From positions 5,704,501-5,768,500 of the forward strand of contig CP066886.1 of assembly GCA_016745315.1 (NCBI GenBank): a DNA stretch of 64,000 bases, in the 5' to 3' direction. Made by a program: the position numbers and the translations under genes. The notes below the pieces were generated by a model, which was not told the origin of the DNA, ran no database searches, and worked only from the letters and a program-made list of their open reading frames with translations. Numbering within the stretch: position 1 is the first letter of the stretch; the number at the start of each line of letters is the position of its first letter. Positions 37,541 through 45,987 of the stretch are shown in pieces. This DNA is from Arthrospira sp. PCC 9108. Its GTDB lineage: Bacteria; Cyanobacteriota; Cyanobacteriia; Cyanobacteriales; Microcoleaceae.

Positions 37541-37724
37541 GGTTAATGGTAAACGATTTACAGCGTGCAAAAAACTCTCAATCAATGGTTTTACCTACTG
37601 GAACCTCAAAGGGTGGGATGGTAGCGTCAATCATCACATTTACATAGGGAAAGCTGACCAAGTCACTGTAGATAAGCTAACAGAAGCAGCGTTAGCTATG
37701 ATTACTAAGTGCAGAACAACCTAA
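37536..37724 (+). pseudogene. Fragment of an unidentified gene (C-terminal end)
   Basis: Plus-strand frame VQVNGKRFTACKKLSINGFT to KCRTT, ending TAA at 37722-37724. It joins in the middle of the tail-fibre sequence, and the open frame upstream of the join is only the reverse of the tail fibre. It looks like the C-terminal about 62 codons of a small protein. No family recognised. It is followed by three CCCTAAA units that lead into arm B. Confidence 0.5.
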
Positions 37725-37733
37725 ACCCTAAAC

Positions 37734-38591
37734 CCTAACAGATAACCCTAACTCAATAACTTAAATGGCCCCCTATGGTTTCTGACTGTAGGGGTTCATT
37801 CGTATTATTGATTTCCTGGACTATTAATCCTGGACTATTAATTATTTATATGCTTACCCCCCTAGTTTACCCACAATAAACACCCTAAGCCAAAACCTTA
37901 ACCCGTCTATTAGGGGTAATCATCCCAGGCGGAACCCAGTACCCCTATAAATTGGAGACTTGTCTAGCGGTATGTAGGTATCGGTTTCGATGGGGAATCA
38001 ATTCTCTAGGATTATGTAGGTATCAGCGAGAGATGACGAAACAAGTTACCAGTTGAAAAGTTGTTTGAGGGTATCGGGTTGATTCCGGTAGGAGATAGTT
38101 TAGATTATGCGATCGCATTTTGTTGGTAGCGAGTAGGCTCCTCAAGATTTCACTAATAATCTGACTCCCATAGATAACCGGATAGGCAGCCTAATATCTT
38201 TGTACATTGATAGCTTAGGGAATTATCTTCTGCTGTTGTCGTGGTTGATTTTGAAACATATCCTCCCCCCAACCGAAACAAGCACTCCTGGGGAAACGAA
38301 CGATGTGATAGCAGTCAATGGTGAGGAACGAACCGATAGGCTTGCCATTGACTGCTATCACAAGGGAGTTACCCTATCGGTGTTTGGTTGGGGGGATGGT
38401 ATGGGTATTTGACAGATTGATTAAGTTGTGCTTGTTGACTGAGTAATCATCCTATTGACAGAATTATTTTCCTGTGCTAGGACTAGATTATGAGTAATAT
38501 CTGAGTAACTCAATAGGATATAGGGTTGAGTAATAACCCGCTATCGCTATCAGGATAAGGGTTTATAGTTATGCGTTCTGACGGATACAGA
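37734..38591 (-). repeat. 858-bp inverted repeat, arm B
   Basis: Reverse complement of arm A (33685-34542). Outer end GGATACAGA at 38583-38591. The same nine bases begin the left end of the recombinase cassette (31993-32001). It stops 20 bases after the LysR gene's stop codon at 38612, so the element inserted immediately beyond that gene. Confidence 0.95.
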
Positions 38592-38611
38592 CCGACCAAT
38601 TGAGCAGGTCT

Positions 38612-39466
38612 CTAACGTAATACATCGAGGAAGGCGAAAACCGCCGGAGGATGCAGACCATTACTAAGAATAGCCGCGCCGATCGCCCTTTCTAAGGGTA
38701 CTGGAAGCGATCGCACTTTCACCGACTTAGGAATAGGTAGCGCCGCCAACCGGGGCAGAATTGCGGCCCCTAAACCTTGAGCCACCATACTAACAATAGT
38801 AGAATCTTCCTTAATCTCATAGGCAATTTTTAGGGTCTGTCCCCACCTAGCCCAATGTTCTCGCACCGCCGAAGTACACTCAGCATAATTGTACAATATA
38901 AAAGCATGAGCTGACAACTCTTCCCAGGTTAAATTTTGGGTAATTGGTTGCTTAGAATTGGGCAATAATACTACATACTCATCCCGGGCAATTTCCCAAG
39001 TATCAAACTCTTCAGATCGCGGTAAAGGAACTAAACCAATATCCACCTGACCCATCCGCAAAGCCTGTTCCACCCCCACCGGATCAGTCTCGGTAATTTT
39101 CACCTCTACATTAGGAAAACGACTGCGAAACTCAGCCACTTTCGGCGGCAAAATATGGGTAGCCGCACTGCGAAAAGAAGCCACCCGCACCTTAGACCCC
39201 TGTAACCCCTTTTCCAAATTCACCTCGTGGTCGATAGTCTCCCGCAGTTCCAGGATTTTCTGGGCGTGACCTAGGACTTTTTCACCAATGGGGGTTAAAT
39301 GCGCTCCAAAGCGCCCCCTACACAATAGGGGAATCCCTAACTCATTTTCTAAAGATGCGATCGCCCTACTCACCGAGGATTGGGAAATATTCAAATCCAG
39401 CGCCGCCTCAGAAAAGCTACCCTTGGCGACCACAGCCATTAACACCCGCACATGAAACAAATTCAT
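38612..39466 (-). CDS. LysR family transcriptional regulator
   Basis: 284 residues. N-terminal winged helix-turn-helix (AVVAKGSFSEAALDLNISQSSVSRAIASLE) followed by the effector domain with two Rossmann-like halves (VRVASFRSAATHILPPKVAEF, VDIGLVPLP, MVAQGLGAAILP). It is divergently oriented to the 39616 gene with 149 bp between starts, an arrangement in which LysR proteins usually control the neighbour and themselves. The likely operator is at 39534-39574. The C-terminus ends ...FLDVLR, 20 bases from arm B, so the insertion did not remove coding sequence as far as can be seen. Confidence 0.93.
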   Translation of the reverse strand: MNLFHVRVLMAVVAKGSFSEAALDLNISQSSVSRAIASLENELGIPLLCRGRFGAHLTPIGEKVLGHAQKILELRETIDHEVNLEKGLQGSKVRVASFRSAATHILPPKVAEFRSRFPNVEVKITETDPVGVEQALRMGQVDIGLVPLPRSEEFDTWEIARDEYVVLLPNSKQPITQNLTWEELSAHAFILYNYAECTSAVREHWARWGQTLKIAYEIKEDSTIVSMVAQGLGAAILPRLAALPIPKSVKVRSLPVPLERAIGAAILSNGLHPPAVFAFLDVLR

Positions 39467-39533
39467 AACAATTAACCGAACCGGAGACCATCGTCATTAA
39501 CAATCATCCATCCAGTTTACGCATGGAAATTAT

Positions 39534-39574
39534 GCTTAATGAGTTTTGCATGATACCGAATCAGATCATTAAGC
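39534..39574. promoter_or_regulatory. Possible LysR operator
   Basis: A perfect 9-bp inverted repeat GCTTAATGA ... TCATTAAGC with 23-nt spacing lies between the divergent LysR and 39616 genes. A third GTCATTAA half-site is at 39493. The spacing and palindrome fit a LysR binding region. Confidence 0.45.
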
Positions 39575-39615
39575 TATGGGAGAACTGAAAAATTTAATCG
39601 CTACTCTAATCATTT

Positions 39616-40101
39616 ATGTTCGAGTTACTGCCCTTCCATAAGTTCCGTGATACCCCTAGCGTGCGTTTTTTCGATATCACCATCCCCAACTCTAATGCTA
39701 GGGATCTGGTTTTTCACGAAGGACCAGCTACCAGTCCCAACAACACGGAGGATGGCTACTGGCAGTTCTATCTACACTCCAACCAAGAAGATAACCTACT
39801 GGCTGTTTCCGGGGGTCGTACTTTCTATCTAGTTAATTTCGCTTGGGAATGTCCCTATCATATTGTCCGACTAGACGCTAATCGACACATTTTGCGGATT
39901 CCCCCAGGAACCTTCCATCGGTCAGTATCCGACCCCGAAGGTTCCCTAGTCTTGAATCAAGCTATCCGTACCCACAGGGCTACTGTAGAAAGCGAGTTCC
40001 GAGTATATAATAGCGCCGAAATTTCCCGCCTGTATAGAGTGACTTCTGATAAGGCTCGCCCCCCTATCTTACACGGCTTTGAACGCCTGCGCGTCGCTTG
40101 A
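39616..40101 (+). CDS. Cupin-like conserved protein next to LysR gene
   Basis: 161 residues, family not recognised. The middle (YWQFYLHSNQEDNLLAVSG, FYLVNFAW, HILRIPPGTFHRSVSDPEGS) has the glycine/His pattern of a single cupin barrel, with His residues that could hold a metal. No signal peptide. It is divergent from the LysR gene at 39466 and may be its target. Function unknown. Confidence 0.6.
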   Translation: MFELLPFHKFRDTPSVRFFDITIPNSNARDLVFHEGPATSPNNTEDGYWQFYLHSNQEDNLLAVSGGRTFYLVNFAWECPYHIVRLDANRHILRIPPGTFHRSVSDPEGSLVLNQAIRTHRATVESEFRVYNSAEISRLYRVTSDKARPPILHGFERLRVA

Positions 40102-40455
40102 TGAATTATCCATCATCTGGGGGAGAGTTCCCAACCATCCGGGACTCTCCCAGATTATGTTAACTTTTGCAATAAAAAGTTAATAAATGTTACAAAAATT
40201 TTTTTTGTGGGGGGGTGGGTTGATTTTTGGGTAAGTTTCTGCTACCATTTTATATAATTGGAATACTGACAATTTTAAAAAAAGTGGCTATATAAAAATT
40301 ATTTTTTTTGCTTACAGAATATCACAATTGAGCAGTGTTTGTCAACCCCCCAAAATATCCGGGGAGAGGGAGGCGTGATAGAATTAGTTATTGATTATTG
40401 ATGATGGATTACTTCGAGTTAGAATGTGGTTTCATATTAATTCAGCCACCCCAAA
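40102..40455. other. Intergenic region with a distant relative of the 202-bp repeat
   Basis: No gene seen. At 40190-40356 the arrangement A/T tract, G7, TTTTTGGG, CTGCTACCAT, TATATAATTGGAATA, A/T tract, TGTCAACCCC follows the order of the 202-bp repeats at 20650, though bases have diverged. A TATATAAT box with TTGATTTTTGGG upstream may be a promoter for the next gene. Confidence 0.4.
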
Positions 40456-42048
40456 GTGAGTAGAGATATATTTGCGATCGAAGCCCTAGGGCAAATTCCT
40501 AAAATTCTCACCTTGCTAGATCGGAACCCCCACAGTCCGACCTATGGGTGTTTTGACCGAAACTTCTGGCATTATAAAATTATCGACTTCCCCAGTGGTA
40601 TGGCCCAGGAGTTTGTCTGGCCCATGGCTTTAGCCCACGAAGTCAATGTTCCCGATAATTCCTATTACCAACACCCCGCTATCAAGGAATGGGTACAAGC
40701 GGGGATAGCTTTTGCAGCGCGCAGCGCCCATGCAGACGGTTCTAGTGATGACTATTTCCCCTATGAAAGGGCGGCGGGGGCTTCGGCGTTTTCTTTGCTG
40801 GCTTGTGTGGAAAGTTATCGACTATTGGGGTTAGTTGATTATGAGGCGCTGAGGTTTTTTGAACGACGGGCGAACTGGTTGGCTAACCACTACGAAAGTG
40901 GTCAACTGGCGAACCATGAGGCGTTAATTATTCTAGCCTTGGAAAGGTTGGGAAACCTGCTGCAAACTTCTAAATGGCGGCGCATACAAGGGACGAGACT
41001 CGATCGCCTTTTAAGTTGGCAAACTGAAGAGGGATGGTTTCGGGAGTATGAGGGTTGCGACCCCGGATATCATACTCTCACCCTTTCCTGTTTGGCAGAA
41101 TTGGACCGCCTTAAACCTGATGACCGGGTGAAAAATGCGATCGCCAAAGGTGTAGAATTAGCGTCCCATTTCATCCACCCTGATGGCACTTATGGCGGGG
41201 AATATGGCTGCCGCAACACTTATAATTTCTTTCCCCATGGTTTTGAGTTAGCGGGGAAGTGGCTACCAGAAGCCCTGCGGATTAATGACCAGTTTTTACA
41301 GGGTCTAAAAAATGGCTTGGGTCCTTGCTATGCTGATGATCATATTATTGGGCATCATGCCTGGAATTATCTGCTGGCTTGGCAAGATTTCGTGAGCGAT
41401 CGACCTCAGCCTCTGCCCCGGGATGTGGCTAGTCTTTGGTTAAAAGAAGCCCAAATTTTAATCAAACGTCGTCCCGGGATTGAGTTATATATGGGCTTAA
41501 ATAAAGGCGGAGTTTTCAAGATATTTAGGAACAATAAATTAGTAATTTCTGACACTCAAATATCCCTGCAAATTAGCAAGGGGAAAAATTTAAAAAATGC
41601 CGTCAGTCACCTAATCGAACCTTACCAGGTCAAAGTAGAACAGGACGAAATCACTATCGAAGGGCCGTTAGGATGGGCGAAACAAACCCAAATGTCACCC
41701 TTAAAATTAATCCTGTTACGGGTAGTCATGTTAACTTTTGGGCGGTTTTTTCCCAACTTAATTCGGAAAATGCTGCAAAAAATGTTAATAACAGGCAAGC
41801 AGGATGCACCGTTTCACTTTCGGCGAAAATTACTCTGGCAAGATAATCAATGGCTGGTGACAGATGAAATTACCGCCTCTTCTTGGCAGGGTGTAATTAG
41901 TGCAGGAATTGGGGCTTCCCAAACCTCTATTTATGTGGTCATGAGTCGCACATTTCAACCGGGACAACTACAACCCTGGTTAGATTTAACTGAGGAAATT
42001 AAGAAACTTACACCGGGTCAAACACTGAGGGTAGAACGCACTTTTTAG
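40456..42048 (+). CDS. Conserved hypothetical protein, probable alpha/alpha-toroid fold
   Basis: 530 residues from a GTG at 40456 (MSRDIFAIEALGQIPKIL). The N-terminal 330 residues have regular helix pairs with Trp/Tyr/His-rich turns (HPAIKEWVQAGIAFAARSAHADGS, YESGQLANHEALIILALERL, EEGWFREYEGCDPGYHTLTLSCLAELDR, HPDGTYGGEYGCRNTYNFFPHG), as in alpha/alpha-toroid polysaccharide lyases and heparinase-like proteins. The C-terminal part is beta-rich. A carbohydrate-related role is inferred only from the fold pattern. A group II intron starts 29 bases after the stop. Confidence 0.55.
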   Translation: MSRDIFAIEALGQIPKILTLLDRNPHSPTYGCFDRNFWHYKIIDFPSGMAQEFVWPMALAHEVNVPDNSYYQHPAIKEWVQAGIAFAARSAHADGSSDDYFPYERAAGASAFSLLACVESYRLLGLVDYEALRFFERRANWLANHYESGQLANHEALIILALERLGNLLQTSKWRRIQGTRLDRLLSWQTEEGWFREYEGCDPGYHTLTLSCLAELDRLKPDDRVKNAIAKGVELASHFIHPDGTYGGEYGCRNTYNFFPHGFELAGKWLPEALRINDQFLQGLKNGLGPCYADDHIIGHHAWNYLLAWQDFVSDRPQPLPRDVASLWLKEAQILIKRRPGIELYMGLNKGGVFKIFRNNKLVISDTQISLQISKGKNLKNAVSHLIEPYQVKVEQDEITIEGPLGWAKQTQMSPLKLILLRVVMLTFGRFFPNLIRKMLQKMLITGKQDAPFHFRRKLLWQDNQWLVTDEITASSWQGVISAGIGASQTSIYVVMSRTFQPGQLQPWLDLTEEIKKLTPGQTLRVERTF

Positions 42049-42077
42049 GGGGCTTTCTGTTATCAATTAATTATCGG

Positions 42078-42684
42078 GTGCGAAACGTTCAGGCATAAAA
42101 TAGGATTGTGATACCCTAAATAACCGCCTGGTGGGGGTTTCAGCCCCTTGGGTGAATACAAGAAGCTCGCTTCTGACCACCCCATAACTGTTTATATGTC
42201 CCAACGATTAGTATCATACGATACCAAATCAAGGCAGGGAACCCAAGGTCAACATACTCTGTAACAAATCGTAACAATTCTTAACATAACGGAAGCGTAA
42301 CGAAACAGAGTTGAGGGAAACGGCGATAGCCACCCCCGATTTCAGGAATCATAACCCGTCAGATTGAAGCGGGGTACGGAGGGATCCGAGGTGTAACCCA
42401 ACACCAGAAGTGAGACCACTGCCAACCATCCATGATTAGGGAAACCGAATGTCTGGCCTGAACCATCGTAAAAATGGAGTAGCGAAATAGGTTGATACGC
42501 TACGCTCAAAAGAGCAAGGGGAAAAGTAGGGGGCTTTGTTCACTACCTACAAAGACCTTTAAAAGTACCCCGGTGGAGAGGACAAATCTACAGATGGAAT
42601 GCCCATATAAACGGAAGGTTGTAATCCCTCTTAGGCTCTGAATATCTGGTCGAGATAATCAGTAGTGACAAATGTAAGCGAATG
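42078..42684 (+). mobile_element. Group II intron 5' part (host intron D')
   Basis: Starts GTGCGAAACGTTCAGGC, the standard bacterial group II 5' end (GTGCG), and runs through domain I to AATGTAAGCGAATG. There it is interrupted by a second intron (42685-43552). It resumes at 43553 and is then cut by IS630 copy 2 at 43634. No protein gene. Confidence 0.8.
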
Positions 42685-43552
42685 GTGCGAGACGTTCGGG
42701 TATGAAATAGGGCTTAAATGCCAGAAATCACTAGCCGGTGAGGATTCCAGCCCTGAGTTTGGATATAAGGAGCGCACTCCTGACCATCCTCATAACTGTT
42801 TATATGTCCCGACGCTTAGGGAACTAAGCAAGGGAGGGAACCCAAGGTCCTAAGCGAACTGAGAAATCACAGAGCAGAGGGTAACGGCGATAGCCACCCC
42901 TAGTTTTAGGACTCACAACCCTAGGACTAAAGCGGGGAACGGAAGGCTCCGAGGTGTAACCTAATACCGGAATCGAGACCACTGCCAACCATCCATGATT
43001 AAGGAAACTGAATGTCCGGCTTGAACCATGGTAATACATTAGCAGCGAAATAGGTTGACACGCTGCGCCCAAAAGGGCAAGGGGAAAAGTAGGGGGCTCA
43101 TACGACTACCTGCACAGACTTTTAAAGTACCCCGGTTCTGAGGACAAATCTAACGATGGAATGCCCATATAAGCGGAACGTTGTAACCCCTCTAATGCTC
43201 TGCCTATAAACAAGTGAGTAATGCTATTGACAAGGCAGTAGTGAAAAATGTAAGCGCATGGTTAGAGGGTGAAGGATGTGACCAGAAGCTAAAGCCCAAT
43301 TGTCATGGTTGGGATATGCCCAATTGTCACGGTGTGGATATAGATACTGCGATTATTAGGAGTATAGTGGCGAGAACGAGTTGAAAGACTACGTGGTGCA
43401 TAAAGCTCTGAACATTGAAGTACGAAAGCAGGGGGTAGTAACCCTGTTCATCAGACAAAAAGGGTATCCACATCAGGAGCCGTGTGATGGGAAACTATCA
43501 AGCACGGTTTTGAATGGGAGTTGGGGAAGGCGACTTCCCTTTCGACCCCTAC
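42685..43552 (+). mobile_element. ORF-less group II intron (E), inserted in intron D'
   Basis: 868 bases, GTGCGAGACG to CGACCCCTAC (AC, fitting the 3' AY rule). Domain V is at about 43477-43512 (GAGCCGTGTGATGGGAAAC...). Where the maturase gene should start it has GTGGCGAGAACGAGTTGAAAG and then goes straight into domain IV/V sequence, so the reverse transcriptase was deleted. It would need a maturase from another copy. Flanking host sequence continues exactly after it (TTAGAGGGTGAAGG), so the insertion site is intact on both sides. Confidence 0.85.
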
Positions 43553-43635
43553 CCTTAGAGGGTGAAGGATGTGACCAGAAGCTAAAGCCCAATTGTCATG
43601 GTGGGGATATGCCCACAGATCACGGTGTGGATATA
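43553..43635 (+). mobile_element. Group II intron D' continued, then cut by IS630
   Basis: Picks up the D' sequence directly after intron E (TTAGAGGGTGAAGGATGTG) up to CACGGTGTGGATATA, where the IS630 TA target lies at 43634-43635. The next intron bases (GATACTGCG) are found at the right end of IS630 copy 1, at 31466. Confidence 0.75.
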
Positions 43636-43916
43636 TAGCACTAGTCAATACGGTTAGGACGCAGCCTTGAGAACAGAATCCATGGCATCATTGAGAGAAT
43701 CAAACTGCTCACGTGCAATGGCGAATGCGGGCTTTCAACCACGACCAACATTTCTCTATCTTGTTGAGGTCTGGCGAATAAGGCGGAAGATAGAGTAAAC
43801 GGCATTGAGCTGCCTCCACCAGTTCAGCCTGCCGCCCCCCTTTATGAAACGTTGCATTGTCCAATACTAGAGTCTGACCTGGCTTCAATGTTGGAATTAA
43901 GATAAACTCCAACCAC
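43636..43916 (-). mobile_element. IS630 copy 2, truncated (C-terminal transposase end)
   Basis: Left end TAGCACTAGTCAATACGG as in copy 3. The minus strand encodes about 70 codons of the transposase C-terminus (WLEFILIPTLKPGQTLVLDN... to the last Glu motif). It ends abruptly at 43916 where an IS1-type element begins. The N-terminal two thirds are absent. Confidence 0.85.
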
Positions 43917-43957
43917 GGTGTTGCATAATAGAAAATGATATTCTCAAATAAATCAAG

Positions 43958-45496
43958 ATGGATTGTCCTTATTGCCAAAGCCATAAAGTAGTCAAAAATG
44001 GTCATCGTCAGGGAAAACAGAGTTACCTGTGCCGTGAATGTGGTCGCCAATTTCGAGAAAATCCCTGTCCTGGAGGTTACAGTTCTGATGTCAAAGAGCT
44101 TGGTGTGAAAATGTCCCTCAATGGCATGGGATTTCGAGCCATTGAGAGAGTCACTGGTATTTCTCACAACACAATACTTAACTGGGTTAGAGTTGCAGAA
44201 ACCCAGATGTGATGAGGAAAACTATGAAATTCCTGAAATAGCTCAAATTGATGAGCCTCAGACTTTTGTGGGTTCAAAAAAAAACATCTGGGTCTGGACA
44301 GTTGTGAATACCAAACTGCCTGTAATTCTGAAGTTTGTCATAGGCGACCGCTCATTGCTGACTTTTACCACATTATGGCAAATGATTCAGGGCTGGGGGT
44401 AGGGGTCGAGAGGGAAGTCGCCTTCCCCCACTCCCATTCAAAACCGTGCTTGATACTTTCGCATCACACGGCTCCTGATGTAGATACCCCTTGGCAACGG
44501 GAACAGGGTTACCAACCCCTGCTTTTGTACTTCAACTTTTGGAGCTAAATACAACATCGTAGTGTTTAAACTCGCTTTCGCCGTTAAACTCCTGTTGATT
44601 GCAGTAACTATATCTACACCGTGACTAGTGGGCATATCCTAACCATTACAATTAGGCATTGGCTTTCAGTCACATCCCTTCCCCTTAAAGGCATACGATT
44701 ACACTTTCACTACTCAACAAGATGTACCTGCCGAGAGCCTAAAAGGGGTTTAAACGTACCGTTTATATGGGCATTCCATCTTTAGACTTGTCCTTTCCAC
44801 CGGGGTACCTTTAAAGGTCTGTGTAGGTGATAACAAGATTACCCTACTTTTCCCCTTGCCCTTTTGGACGCAGCGTATCAACCTATTTCGCTGCTTCTAG
44901 ATTACGATGGTTCAAGCCGGAACATTCAGATTTCCTTAGTCATGGATGGTTGGCAGTGGTCGGATTGTTGGGATTAGGTTTCCCTCATGCCTTCCGTTCC
45001 CCGCTTCAATCTGACGGGTTGTGAATCCTGAAACTGGGGGTGGCTATCGCCGTTACTCTCAACGCCCTGATTTCTCAGTTTGTTTATGACCTTGAGTCCC
45101 CTGCCTTGCTTAGATTTCTCCAAGCGTCGGGACATATAAACAGTTATGGGATGGTCAGGAATGTGAATCCCTTATATTCCACCAAGGGGTGAAAGTCCCA
45201 TTAGGAAGTTATTTCAGGCATTGCAGCCTTATTTGATTCCTAAACGTCTCGCACCTTTTTTTCTATATATTACGGACGGATACAAAGTTTATCCTTGCTT
45301 AATTGAGGATTGCAATCATCTAGTCAGCAAAACGGCTATGACAAGAGTAGAAGGAGAAAACTGCCGTCTGAGGCACTATTTAGCCAGGCTACATCGCAAA
45401 ACTTTGTGTTATTCCAAGTCCACTGAGATGTTGTACAAATCAATTCGCTTACTTATCTATTATTTGAAGCATGGACAACTTCCTCCGTTCTCTTAA
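43958..45496 (+). pseudogene. IS1-family transposase, split
   Basis: The first part, MDCPYCQSHKVVKNGHRQGK with CxxC and YLCRECGRQF zinc finger, is the InsA-like region and ends at VAETQM (44212). A second frame from about 44190 reads DEENYEIPEIAQIDEPQTFV through KNIWVWTVVN to LWQMIQGW. The intron then intervenes and the rest (FLYITDGYKVYPCLIEDCNH ... YYLKHGQLPPFS) runs 45260-45496. Two frames are normal for IS1 (ribosomal frameshift), but the intron is antisense to the gene and cannot splice out of its mRNA, so the transposase is dead. Confidence 0.75.
44399..45254 (-). mobile_element. ORF-less group II intron (H) inside IS1 transposase, antisense
   Basis: 856 bases, reading leftwards from GTGCGAGACGTTTAGGAATC at 45254 to CGACCCCTAC near 44399 (3' end uncertain by 1-3 nt). 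Domain V is near 44440-44478 (GAGCCGTGTGATGCGAAAG). No maturase; GCGAAAGCGAGTTTAAAC marks where the gene once started. Complete and so potentially mobile if a maturase is supplied in trans. Confidence 0.85.
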
Positions 45497-45518
45497 TCAT
45501 TCCTCACTGTGCAATACC

Positions 45519-45987
45519 AGACCGTTTTGATTTTCACGGGTGGATACGCAATCAAACGGGTTCGCTGGAACTGATTGAGCAGGCGGAAAACTGGACGAGT
45601 CCCCGGTTAGGGATTCGCTTTGAACTCATTGAGGAGCAGTTCACCATCTATCGTCCTGATGGTCAGCGATTTCTCACCCCCACAGAGTTAGCCAAACTCG
45701 CCGAACAGCAGCGTCAGGAAGCCGAACAGCAGCGTCAGGAAGCTGAACAGCAGCGCTTGGAGGCCCAACAGCAACGCCAGGAAGCCGAACAACAGCGTCA
45801 GGAAGCCCAACAGCAGCGCTTGGAGGCCGAACAACAGCGTCAGGAAGCTGAACAACAGCGTCAGCGGGCGGAGTTAGCGGAAACGCGGCTGCGGGAATTG
45901 GAGGCTCGCTTACAGCAACTGGAAGGCGATCGCTCTTTGTTGCTTGGGTTTCACCCAACATTTGTAGGTTGGGTGAAACGAGGGTGA
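45519..45987 (+). pseudogene. Uma2 family gene, 5' part missing, C-terminus rewritten by repeats
   Basis: Frame DRFDFHGWIRNQTGSLELIE ... YRPDGQRFLTPTELAKLAEQ is the end of a cyanobacterial Uma2 protein. It is followed by a glutamine-rich coiled coil of QQRQEAE repeats (about 55 residues) and LRELEARLQQLEGDRS. The gene begins abruptly at the IS1 end, with no start codon. The last residues (LLLGFHPTFVGWVKRG) come from the first unit of the palindromic array, so the natural C-terminus has been replaced. Confidence 0.8.

Larger units (their letters stand above)
43917..45518 (+). mobile_element. IS1-family element interrupted by a group II intron
   Basis: Terminal inverted repeats GGTGTTGCATAATAG (left, 43917) and GGTATTGCACAGTGAGG (right, read inward from 45518). 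Encodes an IS1 transposase in two pieces split by a minus-strand intron at 44399-45254. The left flank is IS630 sequence and the right flank a Uma2 gene, with no target duplication visible, so one or both flanks have been rearranged. Confidence 0.8.

Noticed and set aside
37718..37742. Telomere-like CCCTAAA repeats at arm B
   Set aside because: Only three units, next to a stop codon; probably chance or a short slippage event.
42665..43640. Short frames within the introns, on both strands, also at 44438-45024, 48713-49205 and 51443-52947
   Set aside because: They cover structured intron RNA domains and are not conserved as proteins.
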